Source: Nocardia nova (GTDB taxonomy: Bacteria > Actinomycetota > Actinomycetes > Mycobacteriales > Mycobacteriaceae). Taken from it: a stretch of 64,000 bases of DNA. A program made the position numbers and the translations under genes. The DNA lies in the NCBI RefSeq assembly GCF_002933465.1, contig NZ_PSZE01000010.1:124001-188000 (forward strand). The letters are read 5' to 3'. The notes below the pieces were generated by a model. The model worked only from the letters and a program-made list of their open reading frames with translations. It was not told the DNA's origin and did not search any database. Below, in pieces: positions 26,191 to 35,205 of the stretch (its first letter is position 1; each line of letters starts with the position of its first letter).

Positions 26191-27801
26191 GTGGGCTACG
26201 CGGACGGATTCTCGAACGGGGGTCGATCGAGCGTGGAAAAGGATTACGGAGTGCCGCAGAACAGAAGTGCGTCGTCGCCGCCCCGCGGCGCCGGAGCACC
26301 ACTGCCCGGCGGCCGCATCCCGCGAGCTCGCGGGGTTCGCCCGAGTCCGGATCCCGGGGTGAATCGTCCCGGACGGCTGCTCGCCGCGGCCGCCGCGGCC
26401 GTGGTGTTCATCGTCACCGGCTTCGGCTGGCACAGCGTGGATTCCTTGATCTCCGGTATCGAGCGGATCGGCAATCTGGGCCTGGGCGGCGGCCACGACG
26501 GTGCGGTCGACATCCTGATGGTCGGCATCGACAGTCGCACCGACGCGCACGGCAATCCGCTCAGCGACCAGGAGCGGGCGATGCTGCACGCGGGCGACGA
26601 GGTCGGGACCAACACCGACACCATCGTGCTGGTCCGGGTGCCCAACGACGGCCGTTCGGCGACCGCGATCTCGATTCCGCGCGACTCCTACGTCGACATC
26701 CCCGGGATCGGCAAGGGCAAGATCAACTCCGCCTACGGCGCGACCAAAGAGAACGCGCGGCAGAAATACGCGGCGCAGGGACTGTCGGACTCCCAGATCG
26801 AGCAGAAGTCCACCCAGGCCGGCCGGCAGGCGCTGATCAAGTCGGTCGCCAATCTCACCGGGATCACCGTCGACCACTACGCCGAGGTGGGGCTGCTCGG
26901 ATTCGTGCTGCTCACCAATGCCGTCGGCGGGGTGGACGTATGCCTGAACAATGCGGTGGACGAACCGCTCTCGGGCGCGGATTTCCCTGCCGGACGGCAA
27001 CGGCTCGACGGGGCGCAGGCACTGAGTTTCGTGCGTCAGCGCCACGATCTGCCACGCGGTGACCTGGATCGGATCGTGCGTCAGCAGGTGTTCATGGCCT
27101 CGCTGGTGAACAAGGCGCTCAACGCGCGCATCCTCGCCAATCCCGCGAAGTTGCGCGAACTCAGCGATGCCGTCGGCCGCACGATCGTGCTCGACGAGGA
27201 CTGGGACGTGGTGGCGTTCATGCATCAACTGCAGGATCTGTCCGGCGGGAAGGTGAATTTCGAGACGATTCCGGTGCAGGATCTCGACGGGACGACCGCC
27301 GACGGCGAATCCGTGGTGAAGGTCGATCCGAAATCGGTGAAATCCTTCGTCGCGGCGGCGGTCGGCGGCACCACCGACGATCACGACGACCGGGCGGTGG
27401 CGCCGAGTTCGGTCACCACCGACGTCTACAACGCCGGCAGTACCGGTGGTTTGGCCGGCCAGGTCGCGCAGGCCTTGACCGGCAAGGGTTTCCACACCGG
27501 AACCGTCGAGAACTGGCCGGGTTCGCCGGTGCGCAGCAGCCGGGTGCTCGCCGCCTCCAGCTCCGATCCGAAGGCGAAGGCGGTTGCCGAGGCGCTCGGC
27601 GGCCTGACCGTGGTCGCCGAACCGGATGTGCCGGAGGGCGCGGTGCGCGTGGTGCTCGCCGATGACTACTCTGGTCCAGGCTCGGCGGCCGGCAGTCTGT
27701 TCGACATGTCCGGAGCCTCGCCGGCCTCGGGCACCGCGACACCGGTGCCGCCCGCGCCTCCCATCGACGCCGGCCAGAACGGACCGAAATGCGTGAACTG
27801 A
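26191..27801 (+). CDS. LytR-CpsA-Psr (LCP) family ligase with LytR_C domain (Rv3267-like)
   Basis: Membrane-anchored phosphotransferase that attaches arabinogalactan to peptidoglycan in mycobacteria (Lcp1/CpsA group). About 536 residues: a disordered basic cytoplasmic N-terminus, one TM (LLAAAAAAVVFIVTGFGWH, about 65-85), the LCP domain (about 100-310) with DILMVGIDSRTD, NTDTIVLVRV, AISIPRDSYVDI, KINSAYG and FVRQRHDLPRGDLDRI, then a LytR_C domain (about 410-490, VYNAGSTGGLAGQVAQAL). The GTG at 26191 has GGAGG close upstream; starts at 26233 or 26251 are possible. A TAGCCT box near 26142 suggests a short leader. Confidence 0.92.
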   Translation: MGYADGFSNGGRSSVEKDYGVPQNRSASSPPRGAGAPLPGGRIPRARGVRPSPDPGVNRPGRLLAAAAAAVVFIVTGFGWHSVDSLISGIERIGNLGLGGGHDGAVDILMVGIDSRTDAHGNPLSDQERAMLHAGDEVGTNTDTIVLVRVPNDGRSATAISIPRDSYVDIPGIGKGKINSAYGATKENARQKYAAQGLSDSQIEQKSTQAGRQALIKSVANLTGITVDHYAEVGLLGFVLLTNAVGGVDVCLNNAVDEPLSGADFPAGRQRLDGAQALSFVRQRHDLPRGDLDRIVRQQVFMASLVNKALNARILANPAKLRELSDAVGRTIVLDEDWDVVAFMHQLQDLSGGKVNFETIPVQDLDGTTADGESVVKVDPKSVKSFVAAAVGGTTDDHDDRAVAPSSVTTDVYNAGSTGGLAGQVAQALTGKGFHTGTVENWPGSPVRSSRVLAASSSDPKAKAVAEALGGLTVVAEPDVPEGAVRVVLADDYSGPGSAAGSLFDMSGASPASGTATPVPPAPPIDAGQNGPKCVN

Positions 27802-28505
27802 ACGACACTCTCACCGATGCCCTGCTCGGCCCGATCCTCGCCCGCGAGCCCGCGGCGCCCCGGATCACCCACTACGACGACAGCACCGGTGCCCGTATCG
27901 AACTGTCCGGGCTGACGCTGGCGAACTGGGCGGCCAAGACCGCCAACATGATTCGCGACGAATTCGGCCTCGCCCCGGGCGCACGGGTGTCGGTGCTGCT
28001 GCCCGCGCACTGGCAGACCGCCGCGGTCCTGCTCGGCTGCTGGTGGGCGGGCACGGAGGTGGTGCTGCGGCCGGACGCCGATGCCGAACTCGCGCTGGTT
28101 TCGGCCGCGCGCGTCGACGAGGCTGGTGATATCGCCGAGGTGGCCGCGCTGTCGCTGGATCCGATGGGCATGCCGGTCGCCGATCTGCCGGTCGGCATCA
28201 CCGACTACGCCACGTCGGTGCGGGCGCACGGCGACCAATTCCACCCGGCCGGCGCAGGCGCCGCCCTCGACGGTGCCACGGTCGCCGAGGCCGTGGCCGC
28301 GGCCCGGGCCTCGGCCGAACAGCAGGGGTTCACCGCGAGCGACCGGGTGCTGTCCACCACCGACTGGGATACCACCGCCCACCTGATCGACGGACTGCTC
28401 GCGGTGTACGCGGCCGGGGCCTCGCTGGTGCAGGTGACCGCCCCGGATCCGGCTCGGCTCGAGCACCGGATCGAGACGGAGCGCGTCACCACTCGCCGGT
28501 CCTGA
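27789..28505 (+). CDS. TIGR03089 family protein (Rv3268-like)
   Basis: 238-residue conserved actinobacterial protein of unknown function, always downstream of the LCP gene. It resembles the N-terminal part of AMP-binding (acyl-CoA synthetase-like) enzymes: RITHYDDSTGARIELSGLTL, GLAPGARVSVLLPAHWQTA and a final ASLVQVTAPDP. It has no complete adenylate-forming core, so activity is doubtful. The ATG lies inside the end of the LCP gene (13-nt overlap, different frame), indicating coupled translation. Confidence 0.85.
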   Translation: MRELNDTLTDALLGPILAREPAAPRITHYDDSTGARIELSGLTLANWAAKTANMIRDEFGLAPGARVSVLLPAHWQTAAVLLGCWWAGTEVVLRPDADAELALVSAARVDEAGDIAEVAALSLDPMGMPVADLPVGITDYATSVRAHGDQFHPAGAGAALDGATVAEAVAAARASAEQQGFTASDRVLSTTDWDTTAHLIDGLLAVYAAGASLVQVTAPDPARLEHRIETERVTTRRS

Positions 28506-28508
28506 TCT

Positions 28509-28522
28509 CCTACCCGGGTAGG
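28509..28522. promoter_or_regulatory. 14-bp perfect palindrome upstream of P450
   Basis: CCTACCCGGGTAGG is fully self-complementary and lies 84-97 bp before the P450 start and 4 bp after the preceding stop codon. It may be an operator for the P450 gene; a terminator is less likely since there is no loop. Confidence 0.45.
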
Positions 28523-28605
28523 GCACGACGATCCACCCGCAGTCCGTTTTCGGCTCGCCCACTACTCCGTAGTGTGGGTGTCGGGGAACCGGACGACGAA
28601 CGGGG

Positions 28606-29910
28606 ATGGCGATGAAGCCGCAGTACTGGTTTCGGTGGTTGGTGGTGCAGGGCACGCCGCGGCTGGTCTTGAAGACCTACGCCCGGCGCGGCGAAACCGT
28701 GGCACAACTGATGTCCAGCCCCGAGGCGGTCGAGGATCCGATTCCGCTGCTGGAATCGCTGCGTGCGCAGGGACGGCTGGTGCACTCCCCCCTCGGCTGG
28801 GCGATCACCGATTACGAGCTGGTGCGTACCGTGCTGCGCGACACCACGTTCAAGGTCGCGGCGGCCGAGGGTTTCGTGCCCAGACCGCTGCGTCCGCTGA
28901 TGGCTCTGGCGCCGCTGCCGCCCAATCCGGTGCAGCCGCCGTCGATGCTGGTGATCGATCCGCCCGACCACACCCGGATGCGTAAACCGGTGGCCTCGGC
29001 ATTCACACCACGCGCGATCGCCCGGCTGCGCGACCGCGTGGAATCGGTGACCACGGAACTGCTCGATGCCCTGCCCTCCGGCGGTTCGGCGGATCTGGTG
29101 GCCGATTTCGCCTCCCAGGTGCCAATCGCGATCATCTCCGAAATGCTGGGCTTCCCCGACGCCGACCGCGACCGCTTCCTGGCCTGGGGCGACGCTGTCT
29201 CGCCGATGCTCGATATCGGCATCAGCTGGCGCACCACCCGCGACGCCTCGGCGGCCATCCTGGAGATGGACCACTATCTCGACGAGCACATCGCACGGCT
29301 GCGCCGGGAACCGGGCGAGGACATCCTGTCCGGCCTGGTGAGTTCCGGCACGCTGGACGACACCGAGTTGAAGGCCTCCGCGACGCTGCTGATGGGCGCC
29401 GGATTCGAGACCACGGTCAATTTGATCAGCAACGGCGTCGTACAGCTGGTGAACCATCGCGATCAGCTGGACCGGCTGCGCGAGGATCCGCAGCTGTGGC
29501 CCAACGCGATCGAGGAGATTCTGCGCTTCGACGCACCGGTGCAGAACACCGGCCGCATCGCCGGGCGCGATGTGGAGCTGGGCGGTATCACCGTGCACCG
29601 GGGCAGCACGGTGGTGCTGTCGCTGTCGGGCGCCAACCGCGACCCGAGGGTGTTCGACGAACCACACCGCTTCGACGTCACCCGCGCCAACGCCAAGGAT
29701 CACCTGACGTTCTCCAGCGGCATCCACGCCTGCCTGGGCGCCAGCCTGGCCCGGATGGAGGGCACGTACGCGCTGCGGTCGCTGTTCGAGCGTTTCCCGA
29801 ATCTGGTGCTGGCCGGTCGCCCGCAGCGCCGGCCGCTGTTCACCCTGCACGGCTACAGCCGGTTGCCGGTGCTGCTCGGCACGCGCGCCGAACAGCCCAG
29901 CAGCGTCTGA
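28606..29910 (+). CDS. cytochrome P450
   Basis: Soluble bacterial P450 of 434 residues. I-helix oxygen-binding motif LMGAGFETT (about 262-270), ExxR in EEILRF, then the haem loop FSSGIHACLG (369-378) with thiolate C376. The GRP/AGRDVEL and the MLVIDPPDHTRMRKPV segment are typical of class I actinobacterial P450s served by a ferredoxin, but no ferredoxin or reductase gene is adjacent. Substrate is unknown. The start ATG is preceded by a GGGG-rich segment. It is convergent with the carboxylesterase (7-bp gap). Confidence 0.93.
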   Translation: MAMKPQYWFRWLVVQGTPRLVLKTYARRGETVAQLMSSPEAVEDPIPLLESLRAQGRLVHSPLGWAITDYELVRTVLRDTTFKVAAAEGFVPRPLRPLMALAPLPPNPVQPPSMLVIDPPDHTRMRKPVASAFTPRAIARLRDRVESVTTELLDALPSGGSADLVADFASQVPIAIISEMLGFPDADRDRFLAWGDAVSPMLDIGISWRTTRDASAAILEMDHYLDEHIARLRREPGEDILSGLVSSGTLDDTELKASATLLMGAGFETTVNLISNGVVQLVNHRDQLDRLREDPQLWPNAIEEILRFDAPVQNTGRIAGRDVELGGITVHRGSTVVLSLSGANRDPRVFDEPHRFDVTRANAKDHLTFSSGIHACLGASLARMEGTYALRSLFERFPNLVLAGRPQRRPLFTLHGYSRLPVLLGTRAEQPSSV

Positions 29911-29916
29911 GCAGGC

Positions 29917-31485
29917 TCAGCTGAAGCCGACCGCCTGGGCGCCCCAGGCGGTGTGCAGATCGTGATCGGGATCGTCGACGACTCGATCCACGGCGTCGAC
30001 GACCAGTGTCGTGCGGGTGGACTCGCGATAGGGCGGCCAATGCTTCGAGCCGTCCAGTGCCGCGGGCACGCCGTGCTCGGCGAAGGCCAGCCAGCGCCGC
30101 ATCATCCGGCCCGAGACCTCGCTCGCGACCTTGCGACCACCCAGCCAGAAGGTCGGATCGTGATCGAAGGAGCCGAAATTGCCGAAGATGTACGGCAATT
30201 CGGTGGCGTGGCCGGCGCCGACGCGCGCCGCTTTCAGCATCGGCGTGGCCTGATCGAAGCGATACATCCAGGTGCGACTGTGCCGGGAATGCGCATCGGC
30301 GACCCAGTGCGCCGGCATCCGGAACGCCGCATCGGTCGACATCGCCAGCGCGCCGCGAGTCGTGGCCAGATCCGGGTAGGCGGAGGTGATTTCGGCGATA
30401 CGCTCGTGCGACAGCCCGGGATGTTCCCCTGCGACGGCATTGAGCATCGCGTTCACCGCATCCGGTGTCACCGGCATGATCGGCGAGCGGAACAGCCGGA
30501 ACAGCGACGCCTCGTCCTTGTTGGTGCCGATGATCAGCGGTACGCGATGCGAGCGGCCCTGCTGAAAGCGGTCGGTCGGATAGGTGGGCAGCAGATCACC
30601 GTCCACCACCGGCGCCGCGGCCAGGCGCCCCGGCGACTGCAGCGGCACCTCGTCCAGCAGGATGCCGGCCGCGTCCACGATCCGTTCGATCGGGCATTCC
30701 AGCAGTTCCCCGGCACGTTCGGGGGGCAGATCCAGCAATTCCAGGAAACGGCTCGCCACCCCGGCGGCCCGGTCGGGGCCGAAGACGGTGGTGGCCGGCG
30801 GGCTCTGCGCGATGGCGCGGTGAAACAGGCCCGCGGCCCGCGGCGAGGTCAGCAGCGCGGTGACGCATCCGGCGCCGGAGGATTCGCCGAAAACAGTCAC
30901 GTTGCCCGGATCTCCGCCGAAGGCGGCGGCATTGTCGCGCACCCATTCCAGCGCCGCTATCTGGTCGTGCAGGCCGAGGTTGGCGACGAACCCATCGCCC
31001 AGCGAGGACAGATCGAGGAAGCCGAGTGCGCCGAGCCGATAGTTCACCGCGACGATCACCACGTCGCCCATCTCGACCATCCGGCGGCCGTCGTAGATCG
31101 CCTGGGCCGCCGTGCCCAGACAGTAGGCGCCGCCGTGCAGCCAGACCATCACCGGACGCGGCTGCACCGGTTCGGCCGCCGGTGCCCATACGTTGACCCA
31201 GAGGCAGTCCTCGCCCATACGCAGCCCCGAGTCCACGGGCACCATATCGCCCATGGTCTGCGGCGCGATCTCGCCGAATTCGGTGCAGTCACGCACTCCC
31301 GACCAGGGTTCGGGCGGTTCCGGCCGCGCGAACCGCTTCGGGCCCGCCGGTGCCGCGGCGTAGGGGATGCTGCGCCATACGTGGACCGATCCCGTACGGA
31401 ATCCGCGTACCGCACCGCTGGTCGTGTGGGCGACGGGTCCAGTAGTGTCCTCGACCGGGGTCGCCTCGAAGAATTGAGTGCTCAT
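29917..31485 (-). CDS. type B carboxylesterase
   Basis: Alpha/beta hydrolase of the carboxylesterase/acetylcholinesterase family, 522 residues, without a signal peptide. The nucleophile serine lies in GESSGAG near residue 200, the oxyanion hole in VWLHGGAYCLG, and the family signature EDCLWVNVWAP is present. The acid residue is likely in GTNKDEASLFRL and the histidine in GAGHATELPY. ATG at 31485 has AGGAGG 7 nt upstream. Substrate is unknown: para-nitrobenzyl esterase-like enzymes hydrolyse small esters. It is probably transcribed alone. Confidence 0.9.
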   Translation of the reverse strand: MSTQFFEATPVEDTTGPVAHTTSGAVRGFRTGSVHVWRSIPYAAAPAGPKRFARPEPPEPWSGVRDCTEFGEIAPQTMGDMVPVDSGLRMGEDCLWVNVWAPAAEPVQPRPVMVWLHGGAYCLGTAAQAIYDGRRMVEMGDVVIVAVNYRLGALGFLDLSSLGDGFVANLGLHDQIAALEWVRDNAAAFGGDPGNVTVFGESSGAGCVTALLTSPRAAGLFHRAIAQSPPATTVFGPDRAAGVASRFLELLDLPPERAGELLECPIERIVDAAGILLDEVPLQSPGRLAAAPVVDGDLLPTYPTDRFQQGRSHRVPLIIGTNKDEASLFRLFRSPIMPVTPDAVNAMLNAVAGEHPGLSHERIAEITSAYPDLATTRGALAMSTDAAFRMPAHWVADAHSRHSRTWMYRFDQATPMLKAARVGAGHATELPYIFGNFGSFDHDPTFWLGGRKVASEVSGRMMRRWLAFAEHGVPAALDGSKHWPPYRESTRTTLVVDAVDRVVDDPDHDLHTAWGAQAVGFS

Positions 31486-31543
31486 CTCGCACCTCCTCGT
31501 ACTCCCTGTAACCGAGAGTACGTCCGAGATCATTCGTACCGCG

Positions 31544-31816
31544 TCAGCCTCGATCGATGTGGCCGAGGTCGCGGTCGGGATCGATCCGGTCGCGCACGCG
31601 CTGTTTCAGCCCGGCGACATCCGGGAAGCCGCCGTCGGCCTTGCGTTCCCAGATCTGCTCACCGTCGACGGTGATCCGGAACACTCCGCCGGTTCCGGGA
31701 ATCAGTGCCACCTCGTCGAGGTCGGTGCCGAAGGTGTTCAGCAGCTCCTGGGCCATCCATCCGGCCCGCAGTAACCACCGGCATTGCGTGCAGTATTCGA
31801 TCGCGATTCGTGCCAT
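31544..31816 (-). CDS. SelT/SelW/SelH (Rdx) family thioredoxin-like protein
   Basis: 90-residue selenoprotein-W-like protein with a thioredoxin-like fold. The redox motif is CTQC (residues 9-12) in IEYCTQCRWLLRAGWMAQEL, with cysteine in place of selenocysteine; the conserved GTGGVFRI and ERKADGGFPD segments follow. Its partner is unknown. ATG at 31816 follows TAGGGT (31823-31828) by 6 nt, so the mRNA is probably leaderless. Confidence 0.88.
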   Translation of the reverse strand: MARIAIEYCTQCRWLLRAGWMAQELLNTFGTDLDEVALIPGTGGVFRITVDGEQIWERKADGGFPDVAGLKQRVRDRIDPDRDLGHIDRG

Positions 31817-31960
31817 GCGGTGACCCTAGTGAGAGACCGGATTCCCGGTGGCCACCGCGCGGCCCTCCACGTTCAGGGCAACTCCTTCGCTATCTGTTCT
31901 AATCGGTAATGTATTGCCGTTATGGTAGTGGGAGAGCAGCGGTAACTCTTTACGAGCCGG

Positions 31961-32371
31961 TTACGATTCGATATCTCCATCGACGTAGACCCACCGGCCG
32001 TCGACACGGGCAAACCTGCTGCACTCGGAGAGCACGCCCCGCCGGCCGTCGTATCGGTAGGTGGCGCGGAATTCGACCACCCCGGTGTCGTCGAACAGGC
32101 CGCCCGCCTCGGTGCCGAAGACCTGCAGTGATATCCAGCGCTGCGCCGGATCCAGTGCCAGCCGCCGCGGCCGGGTCCGTGGATGCCAGGTCCGCAGCAG
32201 GTAGTCGCGATCGCCGACGGCGAAGGCGGTATAGCGCGAACGCATCAGCGCCTCGGCGGTCGGCGCCGGGCGGGTGTCGTCCAGGCGCGGGCCGCAGCAT
32301 TGCCCGAACTGTTCACCGCTACCGCACGGACAGCGGGTGTCGTCCGGACGCTCGCGAAAGGTGTCGGCCAT
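31961..32371 (-). CDS. YchJ-family SEC-C protein (UPF0225)
   Basis: 136-residue protein with an N-terminal SEC-C zinc motif (CPCGSGEQFGQCCG, residues 14-27) and a C-terminal NTF2-like domain (AEALMRSRYTAFAVGDRDYL, then WISLQVF and VVEFRATY). This is the YchJ family, of unknown function. A GATAAT box ends 6 nt before the ATG (32371), indicating a leaderless transcript. About 145 bp of relatively AT-rich sequence separate it from the SelW-like gene. Confidence 0.88.
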   Translation of the reverse strand: MADTFRERPDDTRCPCGSGEQFGQCCGPRLDDTRPAPTAEALMRSRYTAFAVGDRDYLLRTWHPRTRPRRLALDPAQRWISLQVFGTEAGGLFDDTGVVEFRATYRYDGRRGVLSECSRFARVDGRWVYVDGDIES

Positions 32372-32395
32372 CGGACGATTATCGCCGCCCGGGAT

Positions 32396-32815
32396 TCACC
32401 TGTTCCGGCGGCGGCCGAAGACGGCGGGTACATCCGTTCCGCCGATGCGGTCGAGTTCCTCGGCCAGCCGAGTGGTTTCGTCGTACCAGTCACGCAGTTC
32501 GTGCAGGGTCGGCGCGGGTTCGGAGTCGAGGTGATGCCCGGCCCGCGACAGCGTCGCCCACAATCCGGCGACCCGGCCCGCGAGTTCGGGGCCGGCGCAG
32601 CTGTCCAGCGCCAGCAGCTGGGCGCGCATACTGCACCGGGCCAGCGATGGCGACACCCGTGCCCACAGCCGGTCCACCGACTGTTCGAGCGCGATCCGCA
32701 GGATCCACACCGTCGCCCGCGACCACAGGCCGCCCGCATCGGTGACCGTGCCGTCGAGCAGTTCCGCGGCCGCCGCCAGTCGCTGTGCCACGGTCGGTCT
32801 CACGGATTCAGCCAT
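32396..32815 (-). CDS. small helical protein coupled to the SMC-like ATPase
   Basis: 139 residues, not recognised. It is predicted to be almost wholly alpha-helical (AQRLAAAAELLDGTVTDAGG, LWSRATVWILRIALEQSVDR, STLHELRDWYDETTRLAEEL-like helices), basic at the C-terminus (RRRNR). The ATG at 32815 lies inside the end of the ATPase gene (16-nt overlap), so the two are translated together, and it is probably the partner of that ATPase. The N-terminal part of the ATPase C-domain and this protein share a similar style (helical, Arg/Leu/Ala-rich), but I see no clear homology. Confidence 0.7.
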   Translation of the reverse strand: MAESVRPTVAQRLAAAAELLDGTVTDAGGLWSRATVWILRIALEQSVDRLWARVSPSLARCSMRAQLLALDSCAGPELAGRVAGLWATLSRAGHHLDSEPAPTLHELRDWYDETTRLAEELDRIGGTDVPAVFGRRRNR

Positions 32816-35205
32816 GTCACGAATCTCTTCGTCCCCGAGATCAGATCGCCCGATCGGCGCTGGATGCGGATGTGCGCTCCGGCCGTGGCATCGCGCACCA
32901 CCGCGCGCGCCCACGGCGCCTCCCGGTCGAGATAGTCGTTGAGATCGTCGACCCGGTCAGGCACACCGAAGACCGCCAGGGCGACCGTCTCCCAGGTGGT
33001 CCGTGCCCGATCGACGCGGCGCTGCACCTCGCGGTGGTCGATGCCGGCGGCCAGCAGTTCCCGCCGCGCACGGGCCAAAGCGGCCGCCTCGATCGCCGAT
33101 CGGCAGCAGGTGATGACCAGTTCGGTCGCGATGGGCTTGGGCAACTGCCTGGTGCGCAGCAGGGCCCGCGCGTCGCCGAGATAGCGCTGCACCGGGTCCT
33201 CGACCGCGCGCACCTCCACCCGCGAATGCTCACGCCGCTGCACATCGAGAACCGTTGCGTCCAAACGCAATCGGCGCACCGCCTCGGCCAGCCGCTCGTC
33301 GTGGGTGAACACGATCACCTGGCGTCCGCTGCGCGCCACCGCGGCCAGCACGCGGGCGAGTCCGTCGACCTTCGCCGGATCCATCGCCTGCACCGGGTCG
33401 TCGATCATGACGAATCCGAACGGACTTTCGGCCACCGTGGCCCGCGGCAGGAACAGGGCCAGGCCCAGCGCATGCAATTCGCCCTGGCTCATCACCCCGA
33501 GAGCGGCGGCTCCCGAGTCGTCCACGGTGACGTCGAGCAGCACCTTGCGACTGGCTCCGGCGTTGCCCTGCAGGCGAATCGCGCCGAGATCCACGTTGCT
33601 GCGCTGGCGCAGCCCGCCCCAGATGCGCCGGGCGTGCTCGGCGAGCGGGGCGAGCCGTTCGTCGCGCAGACCGGCGGCGGCCGACTTCAACCAGTCCTCG
33701 GCGCGGCGGACGGTCCGCAGCTCGGTATCGGCCGCGGCCACCAGCCGCGCCTCGTGCAGCCAGGTGGCGATACGCGGGACCAGCGGGGTCCAGACCGCGT
33801 CGATGCGATCGAGTTCTTTGTGCACGGCCCGCTGCAACACCTCCAGCCGCACCGCGAGTTCGGCGTGCGCGCCGCGCATCCGGGCCGCCAGCGTGGCGCC
33901 CGCTTCGACCTCCAGCAGTGCGGACCAGGACGTCCAGGCGCGATGGGCGTCCACGGGATCGATATTCGGCGCGTCGATGGTCGATTCCAGTTCCGGCGGA
34001 ACGGGTTCGATCAGTGCGCGGGCCGCGGCGATCGCCTCGCTCAGCGCCCCCCGGGCGGCGGTCAGCACGGCGGCGCGCCGCTCGACGGCCTCGATCCGGG
34101 CTGTCACCTCGCGCCGCCACCGCGAGTCGAGCCGGCCGTGGCCGCAGACCGGGCAGAGACATTCGCCGGCCTCAGCGTGTTCGCGGGCACCCCGCAGTAG
34201 GTCGACCATGCGGAGTTCGGCTTCCAGATCGCCGGTCGCCAGGTCCAGCAGTTCGGCGGTGGCCCGCTCGACCGCCTCGGCGGCCGCCTCGACCTGGGCG
34301 GGAGCCGGAATACGCAGCCGTGCGACGGCCTGCAGTGCCGCGACACCGCCGGGGTCGTGACGGGCGCCGGCGAGTTCGTGGGCGATCGCGGACAGGTCCG
34401 GCGCGGGCGCGCGCAACATCTCGGCGACGCGCTCGGCGCGCTCGTCGGCGACGGTGATCAGTTCGTCCAGCAAAGCCTGCCGGCCGTCCCGCGACTGCTT
34501 CGCGGCGCGTTCCAATTCGATTCGGCGCGTGCGGGTCCGGTCCAGCGCCGCACTGATGTCGTCGAGCCCGAGCAACCGATGGAGGGCGTCGAACAGGTCG
34601 CTGGGGCGGCCGTCGACCACCGCGCCGAGTTCGCTGTAGGACAGGAACGGCCGATACAGCTCCAAGGCGCGCGCCCAGTCCTGCGGGCGAAATGGGGCGC
34701 TGTCGCTGCCGTTTTCGCGCTGGGTCCAGCTGCCTTCGGACAGTTCGTCGCCGTCCGCCCACGTGCGCTCGATCGTGAACGGGCCTCGTTCCTGCGCGAT
34801 CAGGTCGATCGCGATCCGGGGATGCTTCTCGCAGTGCAGATTCCGCCAGCCGTCGCGCCAGACCGCGGATCTGCCCTCCCAGCGCCGATTGACCCCGGTG
34901 AGTGCCAGTTCCGCGGCCTCGGCGAAACTCGACTTACCCGACCCGTTGCGGCCGACCACCAGCGTCAGACCGGGGCCGGGCGCGATGCGCAGTACCGCCT
35001 CGCGACCGATTCCGCGGAAGCCACGGACGCGGATGGCGCGCAGGAATACTCCGGACCGCGGCCCGGCGCCGGCCGCCTCGGCGGACTCCCCCAGCGCCGC
35101 CAGCACCGTCTGCGCTACTTCCGGGCTCACCGACGAATCCGTCTGCAGCCGAGCCGAAACCAGGTCGCGCAGCCGCGGCGCGACCTCCCCCTGCTCTTGC
35201 CCCAC
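32800..35205 (-). CDS. RecF/SbcC-like AAA ATPase with zinc-hook-like CxxC
   Basis: 801 residues from the GTG at 35205, which has GGAGGGG just upstream. Walker A GRNGSGKSS (about 82-90), long helical arms (about 200-340 and 365-520) separated by CPVCGHG (about 349-355) that resembles the Rad50/SbcC zinc hook, ABC signature SQGELHALGLALF (about 572), Walker B FVMIDDPVQAMDP (about 596) and H-loop FTHDERL. A C-terminal extension (about 650-801) of unknown type follows. SMC-like ATPases of this size occur in DNA repair and in several anti-phage systems (for example RloC); this one has no recognisable nuclease domain. It is coupled to the gene at 32396. Confidence 0.85.
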   Translation of the reverse strand: MGQEQGEVAPRLRDLVSARLQTDSSVSPEVAQTVLAALGESAEAAGAGPRSGVFLRAIRVRGFRGIGREAVLRIAPGPGLTLVVGRNGSGKSSFAEAAELALTGVNRRWEGRSAVWRDGWRNLHCEKHPRIAIDLIAQERGPFTIERTWADGDELSEGSWTQRENGSDSAPFRPQDWARALELYRPFLSYSELGAVVDGRPSDLFDALHRLLGLDDISAALDRTRTRRIELERAAKQSRDGRQALLDELITVADERAERVAEMLRAPAPDLSAIAHELAGARHDPGGVAALQAVARLRIPAPAQVEAAAEAVERATAELLDLATGDLEAELRMVDLLRGAREHAEAGECLCPVCGHGRLDSRWRREVTARIEAVERRAAVLTAARGALSEAIAAARALIEPVPPELESTIDAPNIDPVDAHRAWTSWSALLEVEAGATLAARMRGAHAELAVRLEVLQRAVHKELDRIDAVWTPLVPRIATWLHEARLVAAADTELRTVRRAEDWLKSAAAGLRDERLAPLAEHARRIWGGLRQRSNVDLGAIRLQGNAGASRKVLLDVTVDDSGAAALGVMSQGELHALGLALFLPRATVAESPFGFVMIDDPVQAMDPAKVDGLARVLAAVARSGRQVIVFTHDERLAEAVRRLRLDATVLDVQRREHSRVEVRAVEDPVQRYLGDARALLRTRQLPKPIATELVITCCRSAIEAAALARARRELLAAGIDHREVQRRVDRARTTWETVALAVFGVPDRVDDLNDYLDREAPWARAVVRDATAGAHIRIQRRSGDLISGTKRFVTWLNP

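Noticed and set aside
33230..34162. Open frame of 310 codons within the SMC-like gene in another frame
   Set aside because: Arg/Gly/Ala-rich shadow of the coiled-coil gene with no independent start signal.
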